From NCBI GenBank assembly GCA_963528625.1, contig CAURVQ010000015.1, positions 1 through 29,711 of the forward strand: a stretch of 29,711 bases of DNA, written 5' to 3'. The DNA is from CALHVR01 sp963528625. Lineage in GTDB: Bacteria > Fusobacteriota > Fusobacteriia > Fusobacteriales > Leptotrichiaceae. Made by a program: the position numbers and the translations under genes. The notes under the pieces were generated by a model. It saw only the letters and a program-made list of their open reading frames with translations, did not search any database and was not told where the DNA came from. Shown here one piece after another: positions 8,221-17,700 of the stretch (the first letter of the stretch is position 1; every line of letters begins with the position of its first letter).

Positions 8221-8730
8221 TTATTTTGCTTTTATACTAATTATTAATGCATTTTTATCTTTGGTTCTTCTAGAAGTCCATGATGCTCCAAAGAAAAATT
8301 CACCTAAATCTCTTCTACTTGAAACTGTTAATTTATATTGTTTAGTTTCTTCAGTAAATACTTGTTTTTCATCTGTTGCGAAATATAAATAATCTTCATT
8401 AAGATTTAATTTTTGTAAAACAGTATTAAAGTTTTCAATTCCTACTATTTTATTAAGTTCTCTAAGAAATTTTTCAAATACTTTCCCTTTGTTTTGTTCC
8501 GAAATATACGTTCCTTTAATATAAATTTCTTTTACTTCATTATTTTTATATGTAACTTTTGCGTCTATTGAATTCCAATTATACCAAAATTCATTATTTC
8601 TTTCTCCGTGGTATTTAAAAGCATTTTCTTTTGGTATTTGACGTGATTTTTCTCTTATAGAATCAACAGAATTAAATGAAAAACCTATTAAACTACATAA
8701 TAAAAATAAACCAATCATTTTCTTTTTCAT
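8221..8730 (-). CDS. Uncharacterised secreted protein inside the purine operon
   Basis: No family is recognised. The 169-residue product begins with a typical Sec signal peptide (K2-K4 positive, hydrophobic core about 5-17, polar region 'FNSVDS' after it) and no lipobox cysteine, so export to periplasm or outside is likely. The mature part is charged, mixed alpha/beta in appearance, with a basic C-terminus and no cysteine in the mature domain. AAAGGAG lies about 10 bases before the ATG. A TATAAT at 8765-8770 without a convincing -35 could be an internal promoter. It sits 67 bases after purH and just before purD on the same strand, so it is probably co-transcribed with purine genes, although nothing in the sequence ties it to nucleotide metabolism. 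Confidence 0.75.
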   Translation of the reverse strand: MKKKMIGLFLLCSLIGFSFNSVDSIREKSRQIPKENAFKYHGERNNEFWYNWNSIDAKVTYKNNEVKEIYIKGTYISEQNKGKVFEKFLRELNKIVGIENFNTVLQKLNLNEDYLYFATDEKQVFTEETKQYKLTVSSRRDLGEFFFGASWTSRRTKDKNALIISIKAK

Positions 8731-8797
8731 TTTATTATAGCTCCTTTCATATTTGACTATTTATATTATAACATATTTTTATAAAATTTCCATAAAT

Positions 8798-10321
8798 TTA
8801 GTGTTTAAAATGTCTAATACCTGTAAATACCATTGCTATTCCGTGTTCATTACAAGCATCTATCGATTCTTGATCTCTCATCGAACCACCTGGTTGCACA
8901 ATAGCTTTAATTCCTGCTTTATTTGCCGTGTCAACACAATCTCTAAAAGGGAAAAAAGCGTCAGATGCTAACACTGCACCACTTAAATTTTGACCTATTT
9001 TTTCTTGAGCATGTTCGATTGCATGTGCTGTAGCCCAAATTCTATTTGTTTGTCCTGTTCCAACACCAATAGCCATTCCATCTTTAACTACAACAATCGC
9101 ATTTGATTTTACATGTTTTACAACTTTCATCCCTAAAAGCATATCTTCTTTTTCTTGTTTTGATGGAGTTTTTTCTGTCACTACATTCATTTCATCAATC
9201 ATTTTACTATTTGTTTTTTGAACTAATAAACCACCATCAACTTTTACATATTCTAATTTATCTTGTGGTTGTCTTACATTACATTTTATAACTCTTAAAT
9301 TTTTTTTACTTTTCAAAATTTCAAGAGCTTCATCTGTAAATGATGGTGCTATAACAATTTCTAAAAATATTCTTTTAAGCTCTTCAGCCGTTTTACTATC
9401 AACTTCCCTATTTAAAGCTACAATTCCCCCAAAAATTGAAACAGGATCACAATCATGAGCTTTTGTATAAGCAGTATAAATATTATCAGCTACAGCTACT
9501 CCACATGGCGTAGAATGTTTTATCGCACATGCCGCTGGCTCTTCAAATTCTCCCACTACTTTCCAAGCTATATCCATATCTCTTATATTGTTAAATGACA
9601 ATTCTTTTCCATTTAATTGCTCAAAATCTTTCATACTTCCACTCTCAGTTGTTGACACATAATAAGCAGAGCTTTGATGAGGATTTTCACCATATCTTAA
9701 ATCAAATTTTTTCTCATAAGACATACTTAAATAGTTTGGATATTCATCTTCCAATAAGAAATTTGATATTGCTGCATCATAAGCCGATGTTAAATTGAAT
9801 ACTTTTCCTGCTAATCTTTTTTTTGTTTCAAATGTTACATCTCCATTATTTTCAATTTCTTGCATAACTTTTTCATAATCTTCAATATTACAAATTACAG
9901 TTACATCTTTAAAAGATTTAGCAGCAGAACGTAACATTGTAGGACCGCCAATATCTATAAATTCTATTTTTTCATCAAATGTTTTATCAGTTTGAACTTC
10001 TTTAAAGAAAGGATATAAGTTTACAACGACAAAGTCTATCGTTTCAATGCCTTCATTTTTAATTGTTTCCATATGCTCAACATTATCTCTAATTGCTAAT
10101 ATTCCACCGTGAATATTTGGATGCAATGTTTTTACTCTTCCGTCCAACATTTCTTTAAAATTAGTAACTTCTGACACATCTAAAACCGTCAAACCATTTT
10201 CTTTTAAATATTTATAAGTTCCTCCAGTTGAAATAATTTCTACTCCTTTTTTATCTAAAAATTTTGCAAATTCCAAAATTCCAGTTTTATCAAAAACACT
10301 AATTAAAGCTCTTTTTTTCAT
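8798..10321 (-). CDS. purH: Bifunctional AICAR formyltransferase/IMP cyclohydrolase
   Basis: Last two steps to IMP: formyl transfer from 10-formyl-THF to AICAR, then ring closure. The 507 residues carry the N-terminal MGS-like cyclohydrolase domain ('STGGTYKYL' 31-39, 'VTNFKEMLDGRVKTLHPNIH' 52-71) and the transferase domain with 'RYGENPHQ' (209-216), the catalytic K268-H269 in 'AIKHSTPCG', 'GVGTGQTNR' and the C-terminal 'QPGGSMRDQESI' and 'TGIRHFKH'. AAGGAAAAG lies about 11 bases before the ATG. It is 66 bases downstream of purN in the purine operon. Confidence 0.97.
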   Translation of the reverse strand: MKKRALISVFDKTGILEFAKFLDKKGVEIISTGGTYKYLKENGLTVLDVSEVTNFKEMLDGRVKTLHPNIHGGILAIRDNVEHMETIKNEGIETIDFVVVNLYPFFKEVQTDKTFDEKIEFIDIGGPTMLRSAAKSFKDVTVICNIEDYEKVMQEIENNGDVTFETKKRLAGKVFNLTSAYDAAISNFLLEDEYPNYLSMSYEKKFDLRYGENPHQSSAYYVSTTESGSMKDFEQLNGKELSFNNIRDMDIAWKVVGEFEEPAACAIKHSTPCGVAVADNIYTAYTKAHDCDPVSIFGGIVALNREVDSKTAEELKRIFLEIVIAPSFTDEALEILKSKKNLRVIKCNVRQPQDKLEYVKVDGGLLVQKTNSKMIDEMNVVTEKTPSKQEKEDMLLGMKVVKHVKSNAIVVVKDGMAIGVGTGQTNRIWATAHAIEHAQEKIGQNLSGAVLASDAFFPFRDCVDTANKAGIKAIVQPGGSMRDQESIDACNEHGIAMVFTGIRHFKH

Positions 10322-10387
10322 TCTTTAACTTTTCCTTTCTTTAATTACTTTTATTAACAATTTCATATATTAAAGTAAAATATTATT

Positions 10388-10981
10388 TTAATTCTCCAAC
10401 AATATTTTTATTCCTTTTATAAGCAATTTATGCTCTTGCTCCAATACTCTTTTCTGTAAATCTTCTGGACTATCATTTTCCAAAACAGGAACTTTTACTT
10501 GTGTAATTATTTTACCGGTATCTATTCCACTATCAACAAAATGAATTGTAGCTCCACTTTCTTTTTCTTTAGCTTCAATCACAGCACGATGAACATTCAT
10601 TCCGTACATTCCTTTTCCACCAAATTTTGGAAGCAACGACGGATGTATATTTATTATTTTTTCAGTCCATTTTTCTATAAATGAATTAGATAAAATTGAT
10701 AAATATCCTGCAAGTACAATATAATCTGTTTTTTCTTCATTATTTTCTAAAATCGAACTTATTTCATCCGATAATTTTTCTTTAAATAACTTTCTATCTA
10801 ACATAATATTTTTAATTTTATGATTTTTAGCTCTTTCCAGTCCATAACAAGGTCTATCAGCTATAACATATGTAATTTTACAGTTTAAATTTCCTTGTTC
10901 AATATTATCAATAATTGATTGTAAATTTGAACCACTCCCAGATACAAGAACTGCAATATTTTTCTTTTTTATTTCAAGCAT
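10388..10981 (-). CDS. purN: Phosphoribosylglycinamide formyltransferase (folate-dependent)
   Basis: Third step: formyl transfer from 10-formyl-THF to GAR. The 197 residues match PurN. The N-terminal 'VLVSGSGSNLQ' (11-21) forms the phosphate loop; the catalytic triad is N111 and H113 in 'INIHPSLLP' and D154 in 'DSGIDTG'. The start overlaps the end of purM by 13 bases, so translation is probably coupled. No formate-dependent PurT is present, so the pathway depends on folate and on fhs nearby. Confidence 0.96.
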   Translation of the reverse strand: MLEIKKKNIAVLVSGSGSNLQSIIDNIEQGNLNCKITYVIADRPCYGLERAKNHKIKNIMLDRKLFKEKLSDEISSILENNEEKTDYIVLAGYLSILSNSFIEKWTEKIINIHPSLLPKFGGKGMYGMNVHRAVIEAKEKESGATIHFVDSGIDTGKIITQVKVPVLENDSPEDLQKRVLEQEHKLLIKGIKILLEN

Positions 10982-11976
10982 AATTTATTTTCACCTTTAC
11001 TTATATACCCAATTTCGTAAGCATTTTCTCCATTTTCAGCTAAAATATCTATCACTTTTTGACCGTCAGCTTTATCTACAATTATTACAAATCCAACTCC
11101 CATATTGAATGTTCCCCACATTTCATCTTCAGGCACTTTATTAAAAGCCTCATGTTTAAATAGTGGATGTACTTTAATTTTTGATTTATCAATGTTAGCA
11201 CAATATCCATCAGGAATTGTTCTAGGAACATTCTCTATAATTCCTCCCCCTGTTATGTGAGCCATTCCATGAACATTGATTTTCTCCATCACTTTTTGAA
11301 CTGGTTTAACATATATTTTTGTTGGTGTCAATAACCATTCTCCTATTGTTTTTCCATTGTACTCAGCTTTAAAATCTGTAAATAATTTTCTTAAAAGTGA
11401 AAATCCATTACTATGAGCACCACTTGATGGAATTGCAATTATTACATCATTATCAGTAACTGTACTTCCATTTATCATTTTTTCTTCTTCAACTACTCCA
11501 ACAGAAAATCCAGCAATATCATATTCTCCATCAGCATAAAATCCTGGCATTTCAGCAGTTTCTCCACCTACTAAAGCTGAATCTCCTTGAACGCAACCTT
11601 CTACAACTCCACTTATTATTTCAGATGAAATATTTGAATCTAACTTCCCACAAGCTAAATAATCTAAGAAAAATAGAGGTTTTGCTCCATGACATAAAAT
11701 ATCATTTACACACATAGCAACACAATCTATTCCAACTGTATTATAAATACCTGTTTCAAATGCTACTTTTAATTTTGTTCCCACACCATCTGTTCCTGAA
11801 ACTAATACTGGTTTTTTGTATTCTCCTAATTTGTATAAAGCTCCAAAACTTCCAAGCTCATTTATTACATTTTTATTATATGTTTTTTTCACTTTTTCTT
11901 TAATTTTTTCTACTGATCTGTATCCTTCTTCTTTATCTACTCCTGAATCTTTATAAGAAATTGACATATTACTCAT
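10969..11976 (-). CDS. purM: Phosphoribosylformylglycinamidine cyclo-ligase (AIR synthetase)
   Basis: Fifth step: ATP-dependent ring closure of FGAM to AIR. The 335 residues match the family. Signatures are 'SYKDSGVD' (about 6-13), 'VSGTDGVGTKLK' (about 59-70), 'VNDILCHGAKPLFFLDYLA' and 'GGETAEMPGFY' (about 136-146). The ATG is chosen because the family N-terminus follows at once, but the nearest Shine-Dalgarno (AAAGGAG) is about 43 bases upstream with a long hairpin between them (see leader entry). It lies 54 bases downstream of purF and overlaps purN. Confidence 0.97.
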   Translation of the reverse strand: MSNMSISYKDSGVDKEEGYRSVEKIKEKVKKTYNKNVINELGSFGALYKLGEYKKPVLVSGTDGVGTKLKVAFETGIYNTVGIDCVAMCVNDILCHGAKPLFFLDYLACGKLDSNISSEIISGVVEGCVQGDSALVGGETAEMPGFYADGEYDIAGFSVGVVEEEKMINGSTVTDNDVIIAIPSSGAHSNGFSLLRKLFTDFKAEYNGKTIGEWLLTPTKIYVKPVQKVMEKINVHGMAHITGGGIIENVPRTIPDGYCANIDKSKIKVHPLFKHEAFNKVPEDEMWGTFNMGVGFVIIVDKADGQKVIDILAENGENAYEIGYISKGENKLCLK

Positions 11977-12026
11977 TATAATTATATATTTTAAACATTA
12001 ACAATATATTAATTATAATCTCCTTT
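11974..12026 (-). promoter_or_regulatory. purM translation leader: distant Shine-Dalgarno, 14-bp hairpin, overlapping 9-codon ORF
   Basis: On the minus strand GGAG (12020-12023, within AAAGGAG) is 43 bases before the purM ATG (11974-11976). TATAATTA-A-TATATT (12003-12017) pairs with AATATATAATTATA (11977-11990): 14 bp with one bulged A and a 12-base loop. Partly opening the base of the stem gives a usual Shine-Dalgarno spacing. The loop holds an ATG (11996-11998) opening a 9-codon ORF (MFKIYNYNE) that ends in the TAA of ATGAGTAA overlapping the purM start, exactly as upstream of typA. All pairs are A-T. Confidence 0.5.
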
Positions 12027-12030
12027 CTTG

Positions 12031-13485
12031 TTATTTATTTTTATTTTTTTCTAATGCTTCTCTTTGTATTGGTGTTAATGATTTTATAAATTCTTCTTCA
12101 TAATCTCCCAAGCCTGCTGGGTAATCTCCATTAAAACATTCCATACAAAGACCAGTATATGGTGCGTCAAAATCAAGTCCTATTGAATCTATTAACCCAT
12201 CAATGCTTAAAAATGCAAGCGAATCTGCTCCAATGTACTCACATACTTCTTCTACCGTTTTATTTGCTGAAATTAACTCTGACGAATTTGAAACATCTAT
12301 ACCATAAAATATAGGAAACTTAAATTCAGGTGACGCTATACGAACATGAACTTCTTTTGCTCCAGCTTCTTTCAATAATTGTACAATTCTACTAGAAGTA
12401 GTACCTCTAACTATTGAATCATCTACCATAACAACAACTTTATCTTTTACCACAGTTCTAACTGCCGATAATTTCATTCTAACACCTTGTTCTCTTAATT
12501 CTTGAGTTGGTTGAATAAATGTCCTTGCTACATATTGATTTTTTATAAGTCCCATTTCATAAGGTTTACCACTTTCTTCTGCAAATCCACTAGCTGCTGA
12601 CAATGATGAGTTAGGCACTCCAATCACAATGTCTGCATTTGGAACAGGTGATTCTTTAGCAAGTCTTCTACCACTTCTTTTTCTAGCTTTATGCACATTC
12701 ACTCCTGATATATCAGAATCAGGTCTTGCAAAATATACATATTCCATAGCAGCTATTGCCGTTGAAGTATTTTCAGTATATTTTTCTATTCTAAATCCTG
12801 TCTCATCAATAATCACTATTTCTCCAGATCTTATATTTCTTACAAATTCTGCTCCCACAATGTCCAAAGCACAAGTTTCACTTGCTAAAACATATGCTCC
12901 ATTTTTAGCTTTCCCTAAAATTAAGGGCCTAAATTCAAACGGATCTACTGCTCCATACAATTTTTTTGTAGTTTGAATTATAAATGAAAATCCACCTTTT
13001 ATTTGTTGTAATGCTTCTTTTAATTGTTCTAAAAACTCTGTTTTTTCACTTCTACGAATTAAGTGTACTAACACTTCTGTATCAGAAGTTGAGTGAAAAA
13101 TTGCACCTTTTTTTTCCAATTCAATTTTTAATGACTTTGCATTTATTAAATTTCCATTATGTGCTAACGCAATATTTTCATCATGAAATTGAAATAAAAA
13201 TGGCTGTATATTTCTTCTACTACTACTCCCAGAAGTTGCATATCTAACATGTCCTATAGCTGAAGTACCTTTTAATTTCTCAAAAACTCTATCATCGTTA
13301 AATACTTCAGATACAAGACCGGGACCATTATGTCCATTAACTCTTTTTCCATCACTAACTACAATGCCTGCAGCTTCCTGTCCTCTATGTTGTAGACTAT
13401 GTAGTCCATAATAAGTTAAACGGGCTGCTTCCGGATGTCCAAAAACTCCAAAAATACCACATTCTTCGTTTAAACTTTTATACAT
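12031..13485 (-). CDS. purF: Amidophosphoribosyltransferase
   Basis: Committing step: PRPP plus glutamine to phosphoribosylamine. The 484 residues carry an 8-residue propeptide ending at C9 ('NEECGIFGV'), which would become the N-terminal nucleophile of the Ntn glutaminase, then 'LHSLQHRGQEAAGI' and 'ALAHNGNL'. The PRPP loop is 'VVMVDDSIVRGTT' (351-363). The Bacillus-type enzyme has four iron-sulphur cysteines; here C205, C447 and C450 line up, but the position in the 'P-x-FYGID' motif is I392, so one ligand appears missing. CGGAGG lies 11 bases before the ATG. It lies between purC and purM. Confidence 0.97.
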   Translation of the reverse strand: MYKSLNEECGIFGVFGHPEAARLTYYGLHSLQHRGQEAAGIVVSDGKRVNGHNGPGLVSEVFNDDRVFEKLKGTSAIGHVRYATSGSSSRRNIQPFLFQFHDENIALAHNGNLINAKSLKIELEKKGAIFHSTSDTEVLVHLIRRSEKTEFLEQLKEALQQIKGGFSFIIQTTKKLYGAVDPFEFRPLILGKAKNGAYVLASETCALDIVGAEFVRNIRSGEIVIIDETGFRIEKYTENTSTAIAAMEYVYFARPDSDISGVNVHKARKRSGRRLAKESPVPNADIVIGVPNSSLSAASGFAEESGKPYEMGLIKNQYVARTFIQPTQELREQGVRMKLSAVRTVVKDKVVVMVDDSIVRGTTSSRIVQLLKEAGAKEVHVRIASPEFKFPIFYGIDVSNSSELISANKTVEEVCEYIGADSLAFLSIDGLIDSIGLDFDAPYTGLCMECFNGDYPAGLGDYEEEFIKSLTPIQREALEKNKNK

Positions 13486-13504
13486 ATTAATTTTATCCTC
13501 CGAA

Positions 13505-14224
13505 TTATTTACTTAAAACACTTTCTAAACGATGTAATACTTCTCTATATGCTCCCATTACATCACCTAAATCTTGTCTAAATCTATCTTTATCTAATTT
13601 TTTCAATGTATCTTTATCCCATAATCTCATTGAATCTGGGCTTATTTCATCAGCTAATAAAATATTTCCATCTTTATCTCTACCAAATTCAATTTTATAA
13701 TCTACTAAAATTAAATTCATTTTATCAAATAATTCAGATAATAATTTATTTATTAAAAATGTTTGTTCTTTTATTACTGCTAATTCACTTTCTGTCAATA
13801 ATTCTAAGGCTAAAGCATGATCGTCATTTAATAATGGATCTCCTAAATCATCATTTTTATATGATAATTCAAATGTTGGTCTTTTAAAAATTTTTCCTTC
13901 TTCTGCTCCATATCTTTTAACGAAACTTCCTGTCGCTCTATTTCTAATAATTACTTCTAAAGGTATAATTTCTACTTTTTTACATAATTGTTCTCTCTCA
14001 TTTAAAGTTTCAATCCAGTGAGTTTTAACACCATTTTTAATTAAATATCCGTATAATATTGTAGAAATTTTATTATTTAAAATTCCTTTATCTTCTAATT
14101 GACTTTTTTTCACTCCATTAAATGCAGTCGCATCATCTTTAAAATACATAATTATTTCATCTTCATTACTTGTTGAGTATATTGCTTTTGCTTTTCCTTC
14201 ATAAATATGATTTAATTTTTCCAT
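13505..14224 (-). CDS. purC: SAICAR synthase
   Basis: Eighth step: ATP-dependent condensation of CAIR with aspartate. I choose the ATG at 14222-14224 (239 residues) because GGAGGAA lies 6-7 bases upstream; a further in-frame ATG at 14239 would place the Shine-Dalgarno inside the coding region and adds five residues not typical of the family. Signatures are 'IYEGKAKAIY' near the N-terminus, 'RNRATGSFVKRYG', 'LVDYKIEFGRD' and 'LADEISPDSMRLWD'. It lies between purE and purF in the operon. Confidence 0.96.
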   Translation of the reverse strand: MEKLNHIYEGKAKAIYSTSNEDEIIMYFKDDATAFNGVKKSQLEDKGILNNKISTILYGYLIKNGVKTHWIETLNEREQLCKKVEIIPLEVIIRNRATGSFVKRYGAEEGKIFKRPTFELSYKNDDLGDPLLNDDHALALELLTESELAVIKEQTFLINKLLSELFDKMNLILVDYKIEFGRDKDGNILLADEISPDSMRLWDKDTLKKLDKDRFRQDLGDVMGAYREVLHRLESVLSK

Positions 14225-14272
14225 TACAATTTCCTCCATTTTATTTTTATAATTTTATTTTATATTAATAAA

Positions 14273-14752
14273 TTACAATTCAACTTTTTTATCATTATCT
14301 GCAATAAATTTAGATTTCATATCTTTTCTAAATTTAACTAATTTTTCTTTTATTTCTGGATATTTTACCGCTAAAATTTGTACCGCTAACATTCCTGCAT
14401 TGTAAGAATTATCTATTCCCACTGTTGCAACTGGAATTGATTTTGGCATTTGAACTATTGAATATAAAGCATCAAGCCCAGAAAGTGCTGCATTTAAAGG
14501 CACTCCAACAACAGGTAAAATAGTTTTTGAAGCTATCACTCCCGGTAAATGAGCTGCAAGTCCTGCTCCAGCAATTACAACTTCTGCCCCTTCATTTTCT
14601 AATCTTTCCAATACTTCTTCTAATTTTTCTGGTACTCTATGTGCCGATAATACATGTGCTTCAAATTCAACTCCAAACTCTTTTAAACAAGTTGCTGCAC
14701 CTTTCATTTTATCTGTATCCGATTGACTTCCAAAAAATATTGCTACTTTCAT
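14273..14752 (-). CDS. purE: N5-carboxyaminoimidazole ribonucleotide mutase
   Basis: Rearranges N5-CAIR to CAIR. The 159 residues have the class I pattern: 'GSQSDTDKMKGA' (about 9-20), 'LSAHRVPEKL' (about 35-44), 'AGAGLAAHLPG' (about 61-71, with Leu where many class I enzymes have Gly) and 'SIVQMPK'. Class I enzymes normally need PurK to make N5-CAIR, and no purK lies in this window. AGGAGG lies 8 bases before the ATG. It starts 12 bases after the purL stop, so the two are tightly linked. Confidence 0.95.
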   Translation of the reverse strand: MKVAIFFGSQSDTDKMKGAATCLKEFGVEFEAHVLSAHRVPEKLEEVLERLENEGAEVVIAGAGLAAHLPGVIASKTILPVVGVPLNAALSGLDALYSIVQMPKSIPVATVGIDNSYNAGMLAVQILAVKYPEIKEKLVKFRKDMKSKFIADNDKKVEL

Positions 14753-14764
14753 TAAATTTTCCTC

Positions 14765-17700
14765 CTATTTAAAGAATTTTACACCGTTTCTAAATAAATT
14801 TTGATTTGTGTTTCCTTCTATATTTTTATACAAGTTGCTTCCTGTTCTTTCAGAGTGAGCCATTTTCCCTAAAATTCTACCATTATGAGCTAGTAAACCT
14901 TCAATCGCATAGTAAGAACCATTTGGATTATACTCTGTATTCATACTTGAATTTCCATCTAAATCTACATATTTTGTTGCAATTTGATTATTATTTAATA
15001 ATCTCAAGTATTCTTCCTCTGTTATAACTAATCTACCTTCTCCGTGTGACATCGGTATTGTGTGAATTTCTCCCACTTCCATACCTGCTAGCCAAGGCGA
15101 ATCATTTGTAATAATTTTGGTTTTAACCATTTTAGACATATGTTTGTCAATCGCATTATATGTCAATGTTGGCGAATCTTCGTTTAATTCTCGTATTTCT
15201 CCGTAAGGCACTAAACCTGACTTAATTAATGCTTGGAATCCGTTACAAATTCCTAAAATTAATCCATCTCTTTTTAATAATCTATCTACTGCTTCTTTAA
15301 TTTTTTCGTTTCTTAATACATTCACAATAAATTTAGCCGATCCATCTGGTTCATCTCCTGCACTAAATCCACCCGGAAACATTAATATTTGTGAATTATC
15401 AATTTCTTTTACAAAATTATCAATTGAAGTTTCAACCGCTGTATGCGACAAGTTATTGAAAATTCCTATTTTACTAATTGCACCTTCTCGGTTGAACGCT
15501 CTTTCTAAATCGTATTCACAATTTGTCCCCGGATACACAGGAATAAATACTCTCGGTTTAGCGATAGGCTCAATATTTCTCGTAATTATACTATTTTCTT
15601 TTTTCTGCCATTTAGCTGCAATTTCTTTTGTTTCAATTCCGTCATTAACTACTTTTCTTGTTGGGAATATTTTTTCAAGTGGTTTTTCCCAATTTTCTAT
15701 TAATTCATCTATTTGAATTTCTAATTCATTTATTTTTAAAATTGCATTTTCTGTAACTTTTCCTATTAATTTCACATTATTCCCAGCTAAATCATTTTTA
15801 GCTTCCACAATAAACGCTCCATAATTTACTGACAATAACTCCTCTTCTGTTTTATCTATTGTTACATCAATTCCTAATTTGTTTCCAAATGTAATTTTAG
15901 ATAACGCTTCTACTATTCCACCATTTTTTACCGCAACTGCTGATATTATATTTTTATTTGAGATATTTTCACTTATTAAATCAAAATTATTTTTCAATTC
16001 GTCTAAATTTGGTAAATCATTTTCATCGTATGATGTTTCAATTAAATAAATATTGTTTCCAGCTTCTTTTATTTCGCTTGAAATCACATTATTTGCATCA
16101 ACTACACTTACTGCAAACGATACTAATGTTGGTGGTACTGTTAAGTCGTGGAATGTCCCACTCATTGAGTCTTTTCCACCTATTGATGGTAGTCCAAAAT
16201 ATTTTTGTACATATAACGTTCCTAACAATGCTGACAATGGTCTTCCCCATTTTTTAGAGTCATTCCCTAATCTTTCAAAATATTCTTGGAATGTAAATCT
16301 TATATTTTTGTAATTTCCTCCAGCTGCAACAATTTTTGTCATTGATTCAATAACCGCTAATGCTCCAGCATGGAATGTACTTTGTTTCGCAATATATGGA
16401 TTATATCCGTATCCAACCATTGAAGCTACATCTGTTTCAGCATTTACAACTGACACTTTTTGTACTGACACTTCTGCAGGTGTTAATTGATATTTTCCAC
16501 CATAAGGCATTAAAACTGTCGTGCTTCCAATCGTTGAATCAAATGTTTCCATTAATCCTCTTTGTGATGCAACATTTAAGTCTTTCAAATTATTTATTAT
16601 TTTCTCTTTAAAATCTTTTCCTTCAATATTTCTGTTATATTTAAGTTTTTCCGTTTTTTCAATTTTAACATCAATATTTTGGCTTGCACCATTTGTATTC
16701 AAGAAATCTCTTGAAATATCAACTATTATTTCATCATTATATTTCATAACCAATCTATTAGAATCATTAATTTCTGCTACTTGATATGCTTCAAGATTTT
16801 CTTCTTCTGCATATTTTATAAATGTTTCTACATCTTTTTTATCAATAACTACTGCCATTCTTTCTTGTGATTCTGAAATTGCAAGTTCTGTTCCGTTAAG
16901 TCCAACATATTTTACTCTTACTTTGTTTAAGTCAATCTCAAGTCCATCAGCTAATTCTCCTATCGCAACAGACACTCCTCCAGCTCCAAAGTCATTACAT
17001 TTTTTAATTAATTTAGTTACATTTTTATCTCTAAATAATCTTTGAATTTTTCTTTCAACTATTGCATTCCCTTTTTGAACTTCAGCACTTGATTTTTCTG
17101 ATGATTCGGTAGTATGTTCTTTAGATGAACCTGTTGCTCCACCAATTCCATCTCTACCTGTTCTTCCACCTAATAAAATGACAACATCTCCATTGTTAGG
17201 CTTTTCTCTTATAATGTTTTCAGCTGGTGCAGCACCAACAACAAGTCCTAGCTCCATTCTTTTTGCTTTATAACCTTCATCATAAATCTCATTTACATAA
17301 GTTGTCGCCATTCCTATTTGATTCCCATAAGATGAAAAACCGTGTGCTGCTTTTTGTGTAATTACTTTTTGAGGTAATTTACCATTTATTGTGTCAGACA
17401 CTTTTTCTGTTGGATCTGCTGCTCCACTTATTCTAACTCCTTGATATACAAATGTTCTCCCTGATAAAGGATCTCTTATAGCTCCCCCGATACATGTACT
17501 TGCCCCTCCAAACGGCTCTATTTCCGTTGGATGATTATGAGTTTCATTTTTAAATTGTAAAATCCATTTTTCTACTTTTCCATTTATTGGCACATCAATA
17601 TAAATTGAACAAGCATTTATCTCATCAGACACTTCTAAATCTGAAAGTGATCCATTTTTTCTTTGTTCTTTTCCAAATATTGTAGCTAAATCCATTAAAG

